Source: Elusimicrobiota bacterium
GTDB taxonomy: Bacteria > Elusimicrobiota > Elusimicrobia > Elusimicrobiales > UBA9959
Reading direction: 5' to 3'
DNA length: 41,485 bases
Assembly (NCBI GenBank): GCA_016209085.1
Contig: JACQWV010000101.1
Span: forward strand, 1-41,485
Part shown: positions 7,449 through 14,985 of the stretch, in pieces
Layout: each line of letters starts with the position of its first letter
Position numbering within the stretch: position 1 is the stretch's first letter
The notes under the pieces: model-generated
Told to the model about the DNA's origin: nothing
The model's database searches: none
What the model saw: the letters and a program-made list of their open reading frames with translations, nothing else
Program-made: the position numbers and the translations under genes

Positions 7449-7800
7449 GGGCGGTTTTTACGGTTTCAATGAGGTCGTCCGTGTTGAAAGGCTTTGTCAT
7501 GAAAGCTGTGACCTGGGAAAATTTCTGGAACATGGTTCTGGAGGGCTCAAGGGCTGAAAGGACTATTATGGGCATGCTCTGGGTCTGAGCGCTTTCCGCA
7601 ATCTGGCTTGCAAGGGAATATCCGTCAATACCTGGCAGCATCACGTCAAGAATCAGAAGCTCCGGCTTGACTTTGTTCAGGGTGTCAATCACTTCCCTGC
7701 CGTTTTCCACAACCGTAATCTGGTGACCGGCTGCTTCAAGCGTACACTGGATAAGACCCGATACTTCAGGGTCATCGTCAACAACCATTATGTTAGCCAT
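7435..7800 (-). CDS. Single-domain response regulator (CheY-like receiver)
   Basis: This 121-residue protein is a stand-alone receiver domain with no output domain. The acidic pocket is VVDDD (D8-D10), the phospho-acceptor is D52 in LILDVMLPG, the switch residue is S82 (IVLSA), and the conserved lysine is K103 (MTKPF). All residues needed for Mg2+-dependent phosphotransfer are present. No histidine kinase is in the window, so its partner is unknown. Its 3' end overlaps queG by 14 bp in convergent orientation. Confidence 0.93.
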   Translation of the reverse strand: MANIMVVDDDPEVSGLIQCTLEAAGHQITVVENGREVIDTLNKVKPELLILDVMLPGIDGYSLASQIAESAQTQSMPIIVLSALEPSRTMFQKFSQVTAFMTKPFNTDDLIETVKTALTKK

Positions 7801-7850
7801 AAGATACCCCGAAGTTTATAATTTAACACATCAAGCATTTAAAAGTCAAA

Positions 7851-9131
7851 TCAATATAGCAGATATTCTTTCCTTTTTTCCTCAAAAATTTTCCTATTTT
7901 CCCTGAATTTTTCCAGAATTTCAGCGGGTTTCGCGCCGTCAACAAGCATTTTATAAAAATCGTCCGTGCCTGTCATTTTTCTTATTTCTTCCGGTTTGAT
8001 TTTAAAGTCCTCGCCGTTGTATTTATGCAGGAAATAGGCGGCATGGACGAAAACGTCAAAAGCCCTTAAATTTTTCCTGTCCGTTATTTTCATTCCGACG
8101 CCTTTGCAAATCCGGCCGGCGTACATGTCTTTTGAAGGGATGCGCTCTTCGTAATAAAATTCAACTCCGCCGGCGCCTGATTTTGAAAGTTTCTTTGCGA
8201 TTTTTTTCGCATTCATCCACGGGGCGCCGAACCACATGAAAGGGCTGTCAGTGCCTCTGCCGACCGAGACGTTCGTGGCCTCAAAACAGCCGATGCCCGG
8301 ATAGAGCATCTCGGCGTTCACGCTTCTTATGTTGGGCGAGGGATTTGTCCAGACTATGCCTGTCTGGTCAAACCACATATCCCTTTTCCATCCCTCCATT
8401 TTAATAACAGACAGGTTAAGGTTTAGGTTGAGATTATCTTTGTGAAACAGAGCCATTTCTCCCGGCGTAAAACCGTGCCTGACAGGGACGGGAAAATAAG
8501 CCGTGAAATATTTGACGTCATCCTCTAGGACAGGCCCTTCCAGAATGCCGCCGGTTACGGGGTTCGGCCTGTCCAGAACGATGAATTCAATGCCTGCCTT
8601 TGCCGCCTCTTCCATTGCCCAGCCCATTGAAGTAAGATAGGTGTAGAATCTTGCGCCTATGTCCTGTATGTCAAAGAGCAGCACGTCCAGACTTTTGAGA
8701 ATTTCAGCGTCCGGTCTTTTGTTTTTCCCGTAAAGGCTGTATATGGGCAGGCCTGTCGCCGGGTCGGTTGAGTTTTCTATTATTTTTCCGCCTTCCTCCG
8801 TTCCCCTGAACCCGTGTTCGGGCGAAAAAATGATTTTTAAATCAACTTTCCCTGAAGCGAAAATCGCGTCAACAGCGTTTTTACCGTCCCTGTTTACCGA
8901 AGAATGATTCGTAAGCAGGCCTGTTTTTTTGCCCTTTAAAATCTCAAAATTTTCTTTTTCAAGCACGTCCAGCCCGGTCAGGACCTGCGCATATAAAGGC
9001 TGAAGGCGGAAGGCTGAAGGCAGAAGGAGAAAAAAAACAAAAAAATGCAGAAGACAATGGAATAAATCCCCTTGCTTACCCCTTTGTGAAAGGGGGATAA
9101 GAGGGGGATTTTGATTGTTGTATTTTACCAT
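7851..9131 (-). CDS. namZ: Exo-beta-N-acetylmuramidase NamZ-like (DUF1343)
   Basis: The mature part belongs to DUF1343, whose Bacillus member NamZ removes terminal MurNAc from peptidoglycan fragments. Recognisable blocks are GLDVLEKENFEILKGKKTGLL-TNHSS, IIFSPEHGFRG, LPIYSLYG, LLFDIQDIGARFYTYLTSM, VLDRPNPVTG and SVGRGTDSPF. The N-terminus ends in a hydrophobic run and PLYAQ, so export is expected. Both the pre-signal stretch (NPPLIPLSQRGKQGD) and the end of the signal peptide (LLPSAFRLQP) are encoded by repeats. A short (NL)4 run near residues 230-237 comes from a hexamer repeat. It lies in a minus-strand cell-wall pair with mltA. Confidence 0.88.
   Translation of the reverse strand: MVKYNNQNPPLIPLSQRGKQGDLFHCLLHFFVFFLLLPSAFRLQPLYAQVLTGLDVLEKENFEILKGKKTGLLTNHSSVNRDGKNAVDAIFASGKVDLKIIFSPEHGFRGTEEGGKIIENSTDPATGLPIYSLYGKNKRPDAEILKSLDVLLFDIQDIGARFYTYLTSMGWAMEEAAKAGIEFIVLDRPNPVTGGILEGPVLEDDVKYFTAYFPVPVRHGFTPGEMALFHKDNLNLNLNLSVIKMEGWKRDMWFDQTGIVWTNPSPNIRSVNAEMLYPGIGCFEATNVSVGRGTDSPFMWFGAPWMNAKKIAKKLSKSGAGGVEFYYEERIPSKDMYAGRICKGVGMKITDRKNLRAFDVFVHAAYFLHKYNGEDFKIKPEEIRKMTGTDDFYKMLVDGAKPAEILEKFRENRKIFEEKRKEYLLY
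8998..9025. repeat. 7-bp tandem repeat encoding part of the NamZ signal peptide
   Basis: Units GGCTGAA, GGCGGAA, GGCTGAA and GGCAGAA. On the coding strand they read as the PSAFRLQP part of the NamZ signal peptide. Confidence 0.7.
9064..9111. repeat. Palindromic repeat at the 5' end of namZ
   Basis: Nested inverted repeats: AAATCCCC (9064-9071) pairs with GGGGATTT (9104-9111), and ACCCCTTT (9078-9085) pairs with AAAGGGG (9089-9095). It encodes residues before the hydrophobic part of the NamZ signal peptide. Confidence 0.7.
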
Positions 9132-9155
9132 TTCGTTATATCCGCTTAATTTTTT

Positions 9156-9256
9156 ATCCGCCTACGCTAATCGTGTCATCAAAACATCACGGCTATTCGC
9201 CGTATTGATGACACAGCTTCGGCGGATTCCGTTCCGCAGATTAATGTCTGCGGAAC
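9156..9256. repeat. Nested palindromic element between namZ and mltA
   Basis: ATCCGCC/GGCGGAT (9156-9162, 9221-9227) encloses TGTCATCAA/TTGATGACA (9174-9182, 9205-9213) and ACGGC/GCCGT (9189-9193, 9199-9203). A second hairpin, GTTCCGCAGA-TTAATG-TCTGCGGAAC (9231-9256), sits directly after the mltA stop. Neither hairpin is followed by a T tract in the transcribed direction, so a repeat is more likely than a classical terminator. Confidence 0.65.
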
Positions 9257-9257
9257 T

Positions 9258-10622
9258 TCATATCTTTTCGTTTTCATCGGACTTAAGTATCAGGAAATAA
9301 GCCTTTCCTGTCTCCCACACGCTTGTGGCAAAAGTCTTGGCTTTGGGGCCGTGCCCGGCAAAAAAGTCTATCCTGCCGGGACCTTTTATGGCTCCGCCAG
9401 TGTCCTGACAGAACACGAATCTTGAATCAGGTGTTATTCCCATGAGCCTGCCTTCGGAGTCAACTTCAGGCAGATTTACCGAGATGTGCGCCAATGAGCC
9501 TAAAGGTATGATCGCGTCGTCAATCGCTATTGAGCGTCCTGAAAAAAGCGGGCCGCCGCAGGTGCCTTTCGGACCCTCGGAAGGGTCTGTTATTTCCTTG
9601 AGTTCAAAAAAAGTGTATCTTTTGTTTGAAGAAAGTATCCACTGCTCAAGCTCAGGATGCTCAAGCACGTATTTCTTCGCTTTTTCATAAGTCAGGTCCT
9701 CTTTCGGAAGCATTCCGGCGTTTACCATTGTCGTCATCCAGCCGCGGAACGGGAGGCTGTTCGTGGCCGCAAACTCGGCTTTTACCTGTTTTTTGTCAGG
9801 GAATTCAAGCCTGCCCGAGCCCTGTATGTGCAGGTCCATTATGTCCACCCGGTCTTTAAACCACGCTAATTCAAGATTTTTTCCTTCAAGGACTTTCTGA
9901 AAATCAATTTCCTCCCTTGTAATATAAGGCACGAGTTTTCCGGCTTCTATCCTGCCGGTTATCCTTTCGCCTTTGAATTTCGGGTTGAAATTTTCAAGTT
10001 CCGCAAGTATCAAATCCGCAGGTTTTGAGTATATGGGATAGAGATATTCCTTTGTTTTCACCGGGCTTGCAGGGATAACGGGCTCGTAGTAGGAGCTGAA
10101 AACAACGTCTCCGGCTCCGGTTTTACCCGCCATCAGATATATTTCAAACTTTTCCCTTATTTTTGCATTAAGTTCCTCTTCGTTTTTGGCCTCTTTTATT
10201 ATATTTATTAATTCCTCTATTGACTTTATAATGAGACCCGTCCCGGCTTTTCTTGAACCGAACGCATAAAATCTTTTTGCCGAGACTGATTTCAGATATT
10301 CAAGGGACTTTTCAGCCGCTTTGTAAAAATCGTCTTTTTTCAGAGTATCCTTAAAATAAGGGATTTCAGACTCTATCGCAAGTTTGAAAGCAGGCAGCTG
10401 GGCAGCTGCTTCAGGCTCTTTTTGCTTGAGTTCGGTTGCCGCCGCCGTCGGCATAGCCTCCGGCACCTGTGGCCGCAGAGCGGCTGTTCCGGGGCAGACC
10501 GTGCCTACGCCATCAGGCTTCGGCAGGCAGGCCGGGCATTGTTTTTTCTGCGTCATGCAGCAGCCGGAAAAAAACGGCAGTAACCAGTAACCAGTAGCCA
10601 GTAACCAGTAAAGGTTTTTCAT
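9258..10622 (-). CDS. mltA: Membrane-bound lytic transglycosylase MltA
   Basis: MltA cleaves peptidoglycan glycan strands to 1,6-anhydro products. The C-terminal 3D (three-aspartate) domain is clear: SIAIDDAIIPLGSLAHI and CQDTGGAIKGPGRIDFFAGHG. The MltA domain proper holds FSSYYEPVIPASP, LAWFKDRVDIMDLHIQGSGR and FAATNSLPFRGWMTTM. It begins with a lipoprotein signal (LLPFFSGC), so it should sit in the outer membrane. The start at 10622 has GGAG five nt upstream; an upstream ATG at 10643 is less likely. The hydrophobic core of the signal peptide is encoded by a CAGTAAC heptamer repeat, and residues 45-60 by a 45-bp element, both in the non-catalytic N-terminus. Confidence 0.93.
   Translation of the reverse strand: MKNLYWLLATGYWLLPFFSGCCMTQKKQCPACLPKPDGVGTVCPGTAALRPQVPEAMPTAAATELKQKEPEAAAQLPAFKLAIESEIPYFKDTLKKDDFYKAAEKSLEYLKSVSAKRFYAFGSRKAGTGLIIKSIEELINIIKEAKNEEELNAKIREKFEIYLMAGKTGAGDVVFSSYYEPVIPASPVKTKEYLYPIYSKPADLILAELENFNPKFKGERITGRIEAGKLVPYITREEIDFQKVLEGKNLELAWFKDRVDIMDLHIQGSGRLEFPDKKQVKAEFAATNSLPFRGWMTTMVNAGMLPKEDLTYEKAKKYVLEHPELEQWILSSNKRYTFFELKEITDPSEGPKGTCGGPLFSGRSIAIDDAIIPLGSLAHISVNLPEVDSEGRLMGITPDSRFVFCQDTGGAIKGPGRIDFFAGHGPKAKTFATSVWETGKAYFLILKSDENEKI
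10444..10488 (-). repeat. 45-bp in-frame element, mltA copy
   Basis: On the coding strand this copy differs from the prfA copy at only two of 45 positions. It is read as [15 protein letters not shown], the same frame as the ROK kinase copy ([15 protein letters not shown]). Confidence 0.9.
10578..10612. repeat. CAGTAAC heptamer repeat x5 encoding the MltA signal peptide
   Basis: Five 7-bp units (CAGTAAC, CAGTAAC, CAGTAGC, CAGTAAC, CAGTAAA). On the minus strand the repeat is TTACTGG and reads YWLLATGYWLL, the hydrophobic core of the signal peptide. Confidence 0.85.
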
Positions 10623-10747
10623 AAATTCTCCGTAACTCTCCAACTCTTCAAATGTGTATCCAAAGTCACATTTGATTTATGTTACAGTTGTAAAATTTCC
10701 GTCTTAAAAGCGTTCCTGTCCTGAACTATTATCTCAAAATCGGAGTA

Positions 10748-10783
10748 TTGACTCAAGACCAGATTTCTGGTAAACTCTAGTTT
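10748..10783 (+). promoter_or_regulatory. Possible promoter with spacer palindrome upstream of the FecR-domain gene
   Basis: TTGACT (10748-10753), a 17-bp spacer and TAAACT (10771-10776) resemble a sigma-70 promoter. The spacer holds a perfect palindrome ACCAGA-TT-TCTGGT (10758-10771) and the -10 overlaps AAACT-CT-AGTTT (10772-10783). Either dyad could bind a regulator. The 273-bp gap 10623-10895 is otherwise empty of genes. Confidence 0.35.
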
Positions 10784-10847
10784 GTAGGTCATAACCCGAA
10801 AAACTCAGTTCAGTTGTCTATGATTTTTATTGATAAATAGGCGCATT

Positions 10848-10873
10848 CCCAAATTCCAACTGAAGAATTTGGG
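10848..10873 (+). promoter_or_regulatory. Leader hairpin just before the FecR-domain gene ribosome site
   Basis: CCCAAATTC (10848-10856) and GAATTTGGG (10865-10873) form a perfect 9-bp stem with an 8-nt loop, ending close to the GGAGGG ribosome-binding site. It may influence mRNA stability or translation. Confidence 0.4.
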
Positions 10874-10895
10874 AGGATGATGGAGGGACTATACT

Positions 10896-12659
10896 ATGAA
10901 AAAGACGATTCCTTTCCTTATTTTCTGTTTTTTTGCAGGTTCAATGGCTTATGCGGAAAATGCGAAGATAACGGCTTTTGACGGAGACGTGGAGGCAAAA
11001 CTCTCAAGAGAAGGCCAGTGGGTCAAGGTTTCGGACAAGATGGAAATTCCTGAAGGCGGCTCTGTCCGCACCCTGGATAGCGGCTCGGCAGCGCTTCTTA
11101 TGCCCAACAAGTCAAAAGTATGGATGAAAAACTCAACCGCCCTTGAAATAGAGCAGAGGCAGACTTTGGCCAGCAGATTGGCCCTGTTTTTCGGAAAGGT
11201 TAAAATACGCGTTCCGCATCTCATGCGCAAGGAGAAATTTGAAGTCAGGACTCCTGCCGCAGTCTGCGCTGTCCGCGGAACCGAGTTTACCATTGACGCG
11301 GCTGAAGACGGGAAAATGGATTTGCAGGTTTTCTACGGAGAAGTGAAGATGGATTACGCGGTTCCCCCGTCCAGGGGAAAGAGCAAGCTTGAAATCCCGC
11401 AGGGGCATGTTTTGAAAATTGAACAGAAAGGCGTTCAGGGAAAATTAGCCCTGCTTAACAATGCTCAGGAAACATCGGGTCTTGAGAACTGGGACCCGGG
11501 CCTACAGCCCAAAGAAAGACTTGAAGCCCTGGAAAAAAGAAGGCAGGAAAGGGAGGAGATAAGAGAATTCGCAAGAGTGTCCGAGCAAACTGAAAAGACC
11601 GTTAAAAATTTTCTCCAGACAGTCAAAGAGGCGGACATTGAAGCGGGAAGAACCCTTACCGACGTGCACGGGAATCTGGTCAGGGTTGACCAGAGATTGA
11701 TAAGGCCTAACGGGAAAACCCTCCAGTTTTTCAATCTGGTGAAAAGGTCTGCTTATAATTATACGGATAAAAGCTTTAACAACGGAGGGTTTAAAAATAA
11801 CAGCGAGAAAGGCAAATCAAGATTAGATTTGTTCCAGATGAACATGATATTTAACGTTGACATTCCCCAGAGGATTGAGGAATGGCCCGGATTCTTTTCA
11901 GACGACAATGTGGTCCGCGCCGACAAGGCGTCGTTTATAATGGCAAATAAAACAAACGCCGAAAACATATTTATGATAGCCACGCTGTATGAATATGACA
12001 AAGGCCAGGGTGAACTTGTAAATGACGCAAGAGTGTTAAATGTAGCGGGGCAGGATCTGACAGAAATAATTCTTATGGGAGATTTAATAAATAGCGGCGG
12101 CACTACTGCGGCTGAAAAGTTAAATGAAATAGCGCAGGTTAGAGACGTTACGGGAAATGATTCAGGACAGCTTAATTTCAAAGGAACAGGCTATCTGCCT
12201 GTTACTGAAGTCGCTTGGGTAAGCCAGGCGCCGGGAGCGCCTATTCTGAATGGGACAAATTTTTATGAAAAAACATTTAACCCTTCTTTTTATCAGTACC
12301 AGGCTGACGTATATAGAATAGGCAAACTCAGCGGAAGCGGTGATTATGTGTGGTTTGCAAGAGAAGATTATGTCATAGGAAACAGCGGCCAGATAAAACA
12401 GGTCGGGGATTTTGTCAATTCAAGCCAGGACCCGTTTTCTTTGCTGAAAGAAACAGCCATTGAAAGAGTCATGTACGTGAAAAAGAATATAGGCGGCACA
12501 GATTGGACACCGGCTTGTGTGTATAAAGACCACATAGATAATAGCGCCACCGGCGATTATTTTGCAAGCGCAAAAAACATAGATTTGGTTTTTATACCTG
12601 ACCTGGCAGTTGCCGCAATACAGAGAATACTTCCTGCTGTTCAGGAATTAAATAAATAA
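10896..12659 (+). CDS. Secreted FecR-domain protein
   Basis: This is a 587-residue exported protein. A signal peptide (residues 1-20, ending SMAYA) precedes a FecR-type domain at about residues 22-160: a DGDVEAKLSREGQWVKV start, LDSGSAALLMPN, a FFGKVKIRV strand and the typical VRTPAAVCAVRGTEF. FecR domains are usually periplasmic ligand- or polymer-binding modules. A charged, helical stretch (about 195-250) follows, then about 300 residues I do not recognise. A GGAGGG lies eight nt before the ATG. It heads a run with two more exported proteins, which suggests a shared envelope role. Confidence 0.85.
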   Translation: MKKTIPFLIFCFFAGSMAYAENAKITAFDGDVEAKLSREGQWVKVSDKMEIPEGGSVRTLDSGSAALLMPNKSKVWMKNSTALEIEQRQTLASRLALFFGKVKIRVPHLMRKEKFEVRTPAAVCAVRGTEFTIDAAEDGKMDLQVFYGEVKMDYAVPPSRGKSKLEIPQGHVLKIEQKGVQGKLALLNNAQETSGLENWDPGLQPKERLEALEKRRQEREEIREFARVSEQTEKTVKNFLQTVKEADIEAGRTLTDVHGNLVRVDQRLIRPNGKTLQFFNLVKRSAYNYTDKSFNNGGFKNNSEKGKSRLDLFQMNMIFNVDIPQRIEEWPGFFSDDNVVRADKASFIMANKTNAENIFMIATLYEYDKGQGELVNDARVLNVAGQDLTEIILMGDLINSGGTTAAEKLNEIAQVRDVTGNDSGQLNFKGTGYLPVTEVAWVSQAPGAPILNGTNFYEKTFNPSFYQYQADVYRIGKLSGSGDYVWFAREDYVIGNSGQIKQVGDFVNSSQDPFSLLKETAIERVMYVKKNIGGTDWTPACVYKDHIDNSATGDYFASAKNIDLVFIPDLAVAAIQRILPAVQELNK

Positions 12660-12671
12660 ATCAATTAATTA

Positions 12672-12749
12672 TGTAGGGGTCGGATTTATCCGACCCACAT
12701 ATTCGGGTTCAATAAATTGAACCCCTACAAGATAAATCAAACCCCTACA
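12672..12749. repeat. TGTAGGGG...CCCCTACA palindromic repeat, copy 2
   Basis: Tandem cores GGGTCGGAT-TT-ATCCGACCC (12677-12696) and GGGTTCAAT-AA-ATTGAACCC (12705-12724) are followed by a half core (GATAAATCAAACCCCTACA). It fills the gap between the FecR-domain gene and the next gene. Confidence 0.8.
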
Positions 12750-12764
12750 AATAAGGAACAAACT

Positions 12765-13502
12765 ATGAAAAAATCAATACTATCAGGAGTATTTTTATTT
12801 TGTTTTTCAGGCAGTTCTTTTGCAGGGTTTGATTTTGAATCCAAAGCTCAGCAGCTTCTGGGCGAAATTCTGGCCAACCCGTCCGCTTTTTTCTACGATT
12901 TCCAGCAGGACCTTGAAGGCACCCTGCCCCTGCCCCCGGGAAAAGCATGGGGCTTGCACACAGGACTTTTCCCGTCCGTGATTCCCATGGGTTATACGAA
13001 CATTTCCGGGAAATACAGGCTCCACGCAGAGGGAAGGATGTATCCCGGCCTTCCGCAGATGGATCTGATAGGCGGGTACTGGGACATGATATGGGCCAAA
13101 CTGGCGACAAACCAGTCCGATGACGTGGACAAGGCTTCTTTCAACGGGTATTATTACGGTTTTATCCTGAGTTCTTCAGTCAGCCCGAGAATAAGAACCT
13201 TCTGGGGATACAAGCGTTCCCAGCTGAAAGCAGAGCTTAAATTAAACAAGGCCCAGGACCTGATGGGCGTAAGCGTTACGAGTTTTGATTCCGGATTCAA
13301 GGACGATTTCCTAATAGCGGGACTGGAGCATCCGAAAGGCATAAACAAATTCTGGAGCATACAGCTTAATTACGGCCTGAGTGAAAAGATTATTACGACA
13401 AAAGTGTGCTGGTACGGGAAATGGTTTGAATTGGGCCTGAACATTTATCCTGAAGGCGTTCTTGTGATTCACCCGGTGTGGAATTTCCATTTGAATTTTT
13501 AA
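12765..13502 (+). CDS. Hypothetical exported protein, probable outer-membrane barrel
   Basis: With start ATG 12765 (AAGGA seven nt upstream) the protein is 245 residues and begins with a signal peptide ending SSFA. The frame is open from 12717, but that stretch is the palindromic repeat. The mature part alternates short beta-type segments rich in Gly, Tyr and Trp (YYYGFILSSS, FWSIQLNYGL, WFELGLNIYP) and ends in phenylalanine (FHLNF), as outer-membrane barrels commonly do. It lies between the FecR-domain gene and another probable barrel. No family was recognised. Confidence 0.65.
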   Translation: MKKSILSGVFLFCFSGSSFAGFDFESKAQQLLGEILANPSAFFYDFQQDLEGTLPLPPGKAWGLHTGLFPSVIPMGYTNISGKYRLHAEGRMYPGLPQMDLIGGYWDMIWAKLATNQSDDVDKASFNGYYYGFILSSSVSPRIRTFWGYKRSQLKAELKLNKAQDLMGVSVTSFDSGFKDDFLIAGLEHPKGINKFWSIQLNYGLSEKIITTKVCWYGKWFELGLNIYPEGVLVIHPVWNFHLNF

Positions 13503-13513
13503 AAAATAAAAAT

Positions 13514-13580
13514 TGTAGGGGTTTGATTTATCAAACCCAAACAAACCCAATTGACGGGTCGCATAAATGCGACCCCTACA
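13514..13580. repeat. TGTAGGGG...CCCCTACA palindromic repeat, copy 3
   Basis: Cores GGGTTTGAT-TT-ATCAAACCC and GGGTCGCAT-AA-ATGCGACCC lie between TGTAGGGG and CCCCTACA. It occupies most of the 102-bp gap before the next barrel gene. Confidence 0.8.
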
Positions 13581-13604
13581 AATGCAATGTTTATGAGGTG
13601 AAAG

Positions 13605-14843
13605 ATGAAAAAATTAATGATAATCTATGTTATAATGACTTTACCGGCGGTTTCCGCTTTCTGCGCCGGCGGAGAAAAATCCAAAATATTCACTCCTTAT
13701 TTTGACATGGTTCTTACAGAAGGAGTTTACGTTCCTTCAGAAGGCAATTTTTTCAGCGGCGGCGAGATTGACACCAGGGTGGGACTGCTTGCCAAGGCAA
13801 GCGAGAAGGATTCGTTCTTCGGGCTTTACAGCTTTGCCTATTCGGGCCCCGGATTTAATCCCCAGGACACGGAACAGTGGCAGGACAGGTCCCTGTCCCA
13901 CGGGTTCAATATTGAGTACAGAAGAAATCTTTCCGACAAATTCAGGATACGGCCGGGCATCGCTTACTCAACCGAGTTCAGGAGAACCGGCTCCAACGAG
14001 GCGTGGGAGAACGGGCTTTACAATACGGATTCATTAGGCGGGCAACTTGCGGTTGACTACAATTTTGATTTTGAAAAGAACGGGATGCTCACTTTCCAGG
14101 CGCTTTACAGGAACATTGAGTTTCCCAATTACACTGATTTGTTAAGCGAATTCAATAACGCTTCCAACACTGCCGAGACTTCAGGCGGGCTCCAGGACCA
14201 GAAAATGAAGCAGGTCTCATTGAGACCGGGCTGGAACAATTTCTTCGGCGGGATAACCTATACCCTGCAGGATTATGAAAACCAGAAAGTGGTTGAATCC
14301 AACGGCGCTTACGGGAACACCCTGCAGGAAAACAAAACAACCAGGTTTGACCTGGGTTTTCACCACACCCTGTGGATATTTGAAATGTACCCTGTGGCTT
14401 CCTATACCATGTACCGCTCAAACCAGAATTATATGAGGTACAAGTATCTGGGAGCGACTTCCACGGATTTGACTTCAGGCTCCTCGGACGTTACTTTCGT
14501 TTCAAAAAGCTACGATTACAATGAAATAGAGCTGAGCGTTCCGGTTGACCTTCTCCTGACAAAAACAGGCAAATGGGCGATAAACGGCTCTATGTCAATG
14601 ACCAAGAGGGACTACACTGACAGACCTCCGAGGGACGCAAACAATAACTATGATTTTTCAAAACAGCAGAACAATCTTCTCACTGTTTTGGGCGGCGGCT
14701 TGAGAAAGCGGCTGAATGACGTTTCTATGTTCAGAATAAATTATTCTTTGATTATAGCCGAGTCCAACAATAAATTTGAGCAATATCTGCCCTACAATTA
14801 CACGGGGAACAGCCTGGGAATATCCTACCAGCTGAAATATTAA
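13605..14843 (+). CDS. Probable outer-membrane beta-barrel protein
   Basis: This 412-residue protein has a signal peptide (residues 1-20, ending AFCAG). It continues as a series of amphipathic strands with alternating hydrophobic and polar residues and many aromatic ends (FFGLYSFAYSG, FNIEYRRNL, LTFQALYRNIEF, MFRINYSLIIAES, SLGISYQLKY). This pattern and length suggest a 14-18-strand barrel. A GAGGTGAAAG ribosome site precedes the ATG. It follows the FecR-domain gene and a smaller barrel-like protein on the same strand. It may export or anchor something for the FecR-domain protein, but that is a guess from context. Confidence 0.7.
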   Translation: MKKLMIIYVIMTLPAVSAFCAGGEKSKIFTPYFDMVLTEGVYVPSEGNFFSGGEIDTRVGLLAKASEKDSFFGLYSFAYSGPGFNPQDTEQWQDRSLSHGFNIEYRRNLSDKFRIRPGIAYSTEFRRTGSNEAWENGLYNTDSLGGQLAVDYNFDFEKNGMLTFQALYRNIEFPNYTDLLSEFNNASNTAETSGGLQDQKMKQVSLRPGWNNFFGGITYTLQDYENQKVVESNGAYGNTLQENKTTRFDLGFHHTLWIFEMYPVASYTMYRSNQNYMRYKYLGATSTDLTSGSSDVTFVSKSYDYNEIELSVPVDLLLTKTGKWAINGSMSMTKRDYTDRPPRDANNNYDFSKQQNNLLTVLGGGLRKRLNDVSMFRINYSLIIAESNNKFEQYLPYNYTGNSLGISYQLKY

Positions 14844-14862
14844 CTGCAGGTTGAGGTTGAGA

Positions 14863-14985
14863 GTAAATCCTCACTGAACGCCGTTATGTCAGGCAAAAAT
14901 GTAGGGGCTCAATTCATTGAGCCCGAAAAATATGCGGGTCGGATGAATCCGACCCCTACACCAACGGCGTTGACTGAATACTTAC
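14863..14985. repeat. Palindromic element split by a TGTAGGGG repeat
   Basis: Imperfect 23-bp arms (14863-14885 and 14963-14985; inner AACGCCGTT/AACGGCGTT perfect) flank a TGTAGGGG...CCCCTACA element at 14900-14960. The outer arms resemble the hairpin at 18649-18685 (GTAAATACTCACTGA), so one repeat appears to have inserted in the loop of another. GGTTGA hexamers lie at 14849-14860. Confidence 0.7.

Noticed and set aside
10623-10895. Riboswitch upstream of the FecR-domain gene
   Set aside because: Only two small dyads and one 9-bp hairpin are visible; no conserved riboswitch core was recognised.
12717-12764. Longer N-terminus for the barrel-like protein at 12765
   Set aside because: The extra codons are the TGTAGGGG repeat, and the signal peptide plus ribosome site fit ATG 12765.
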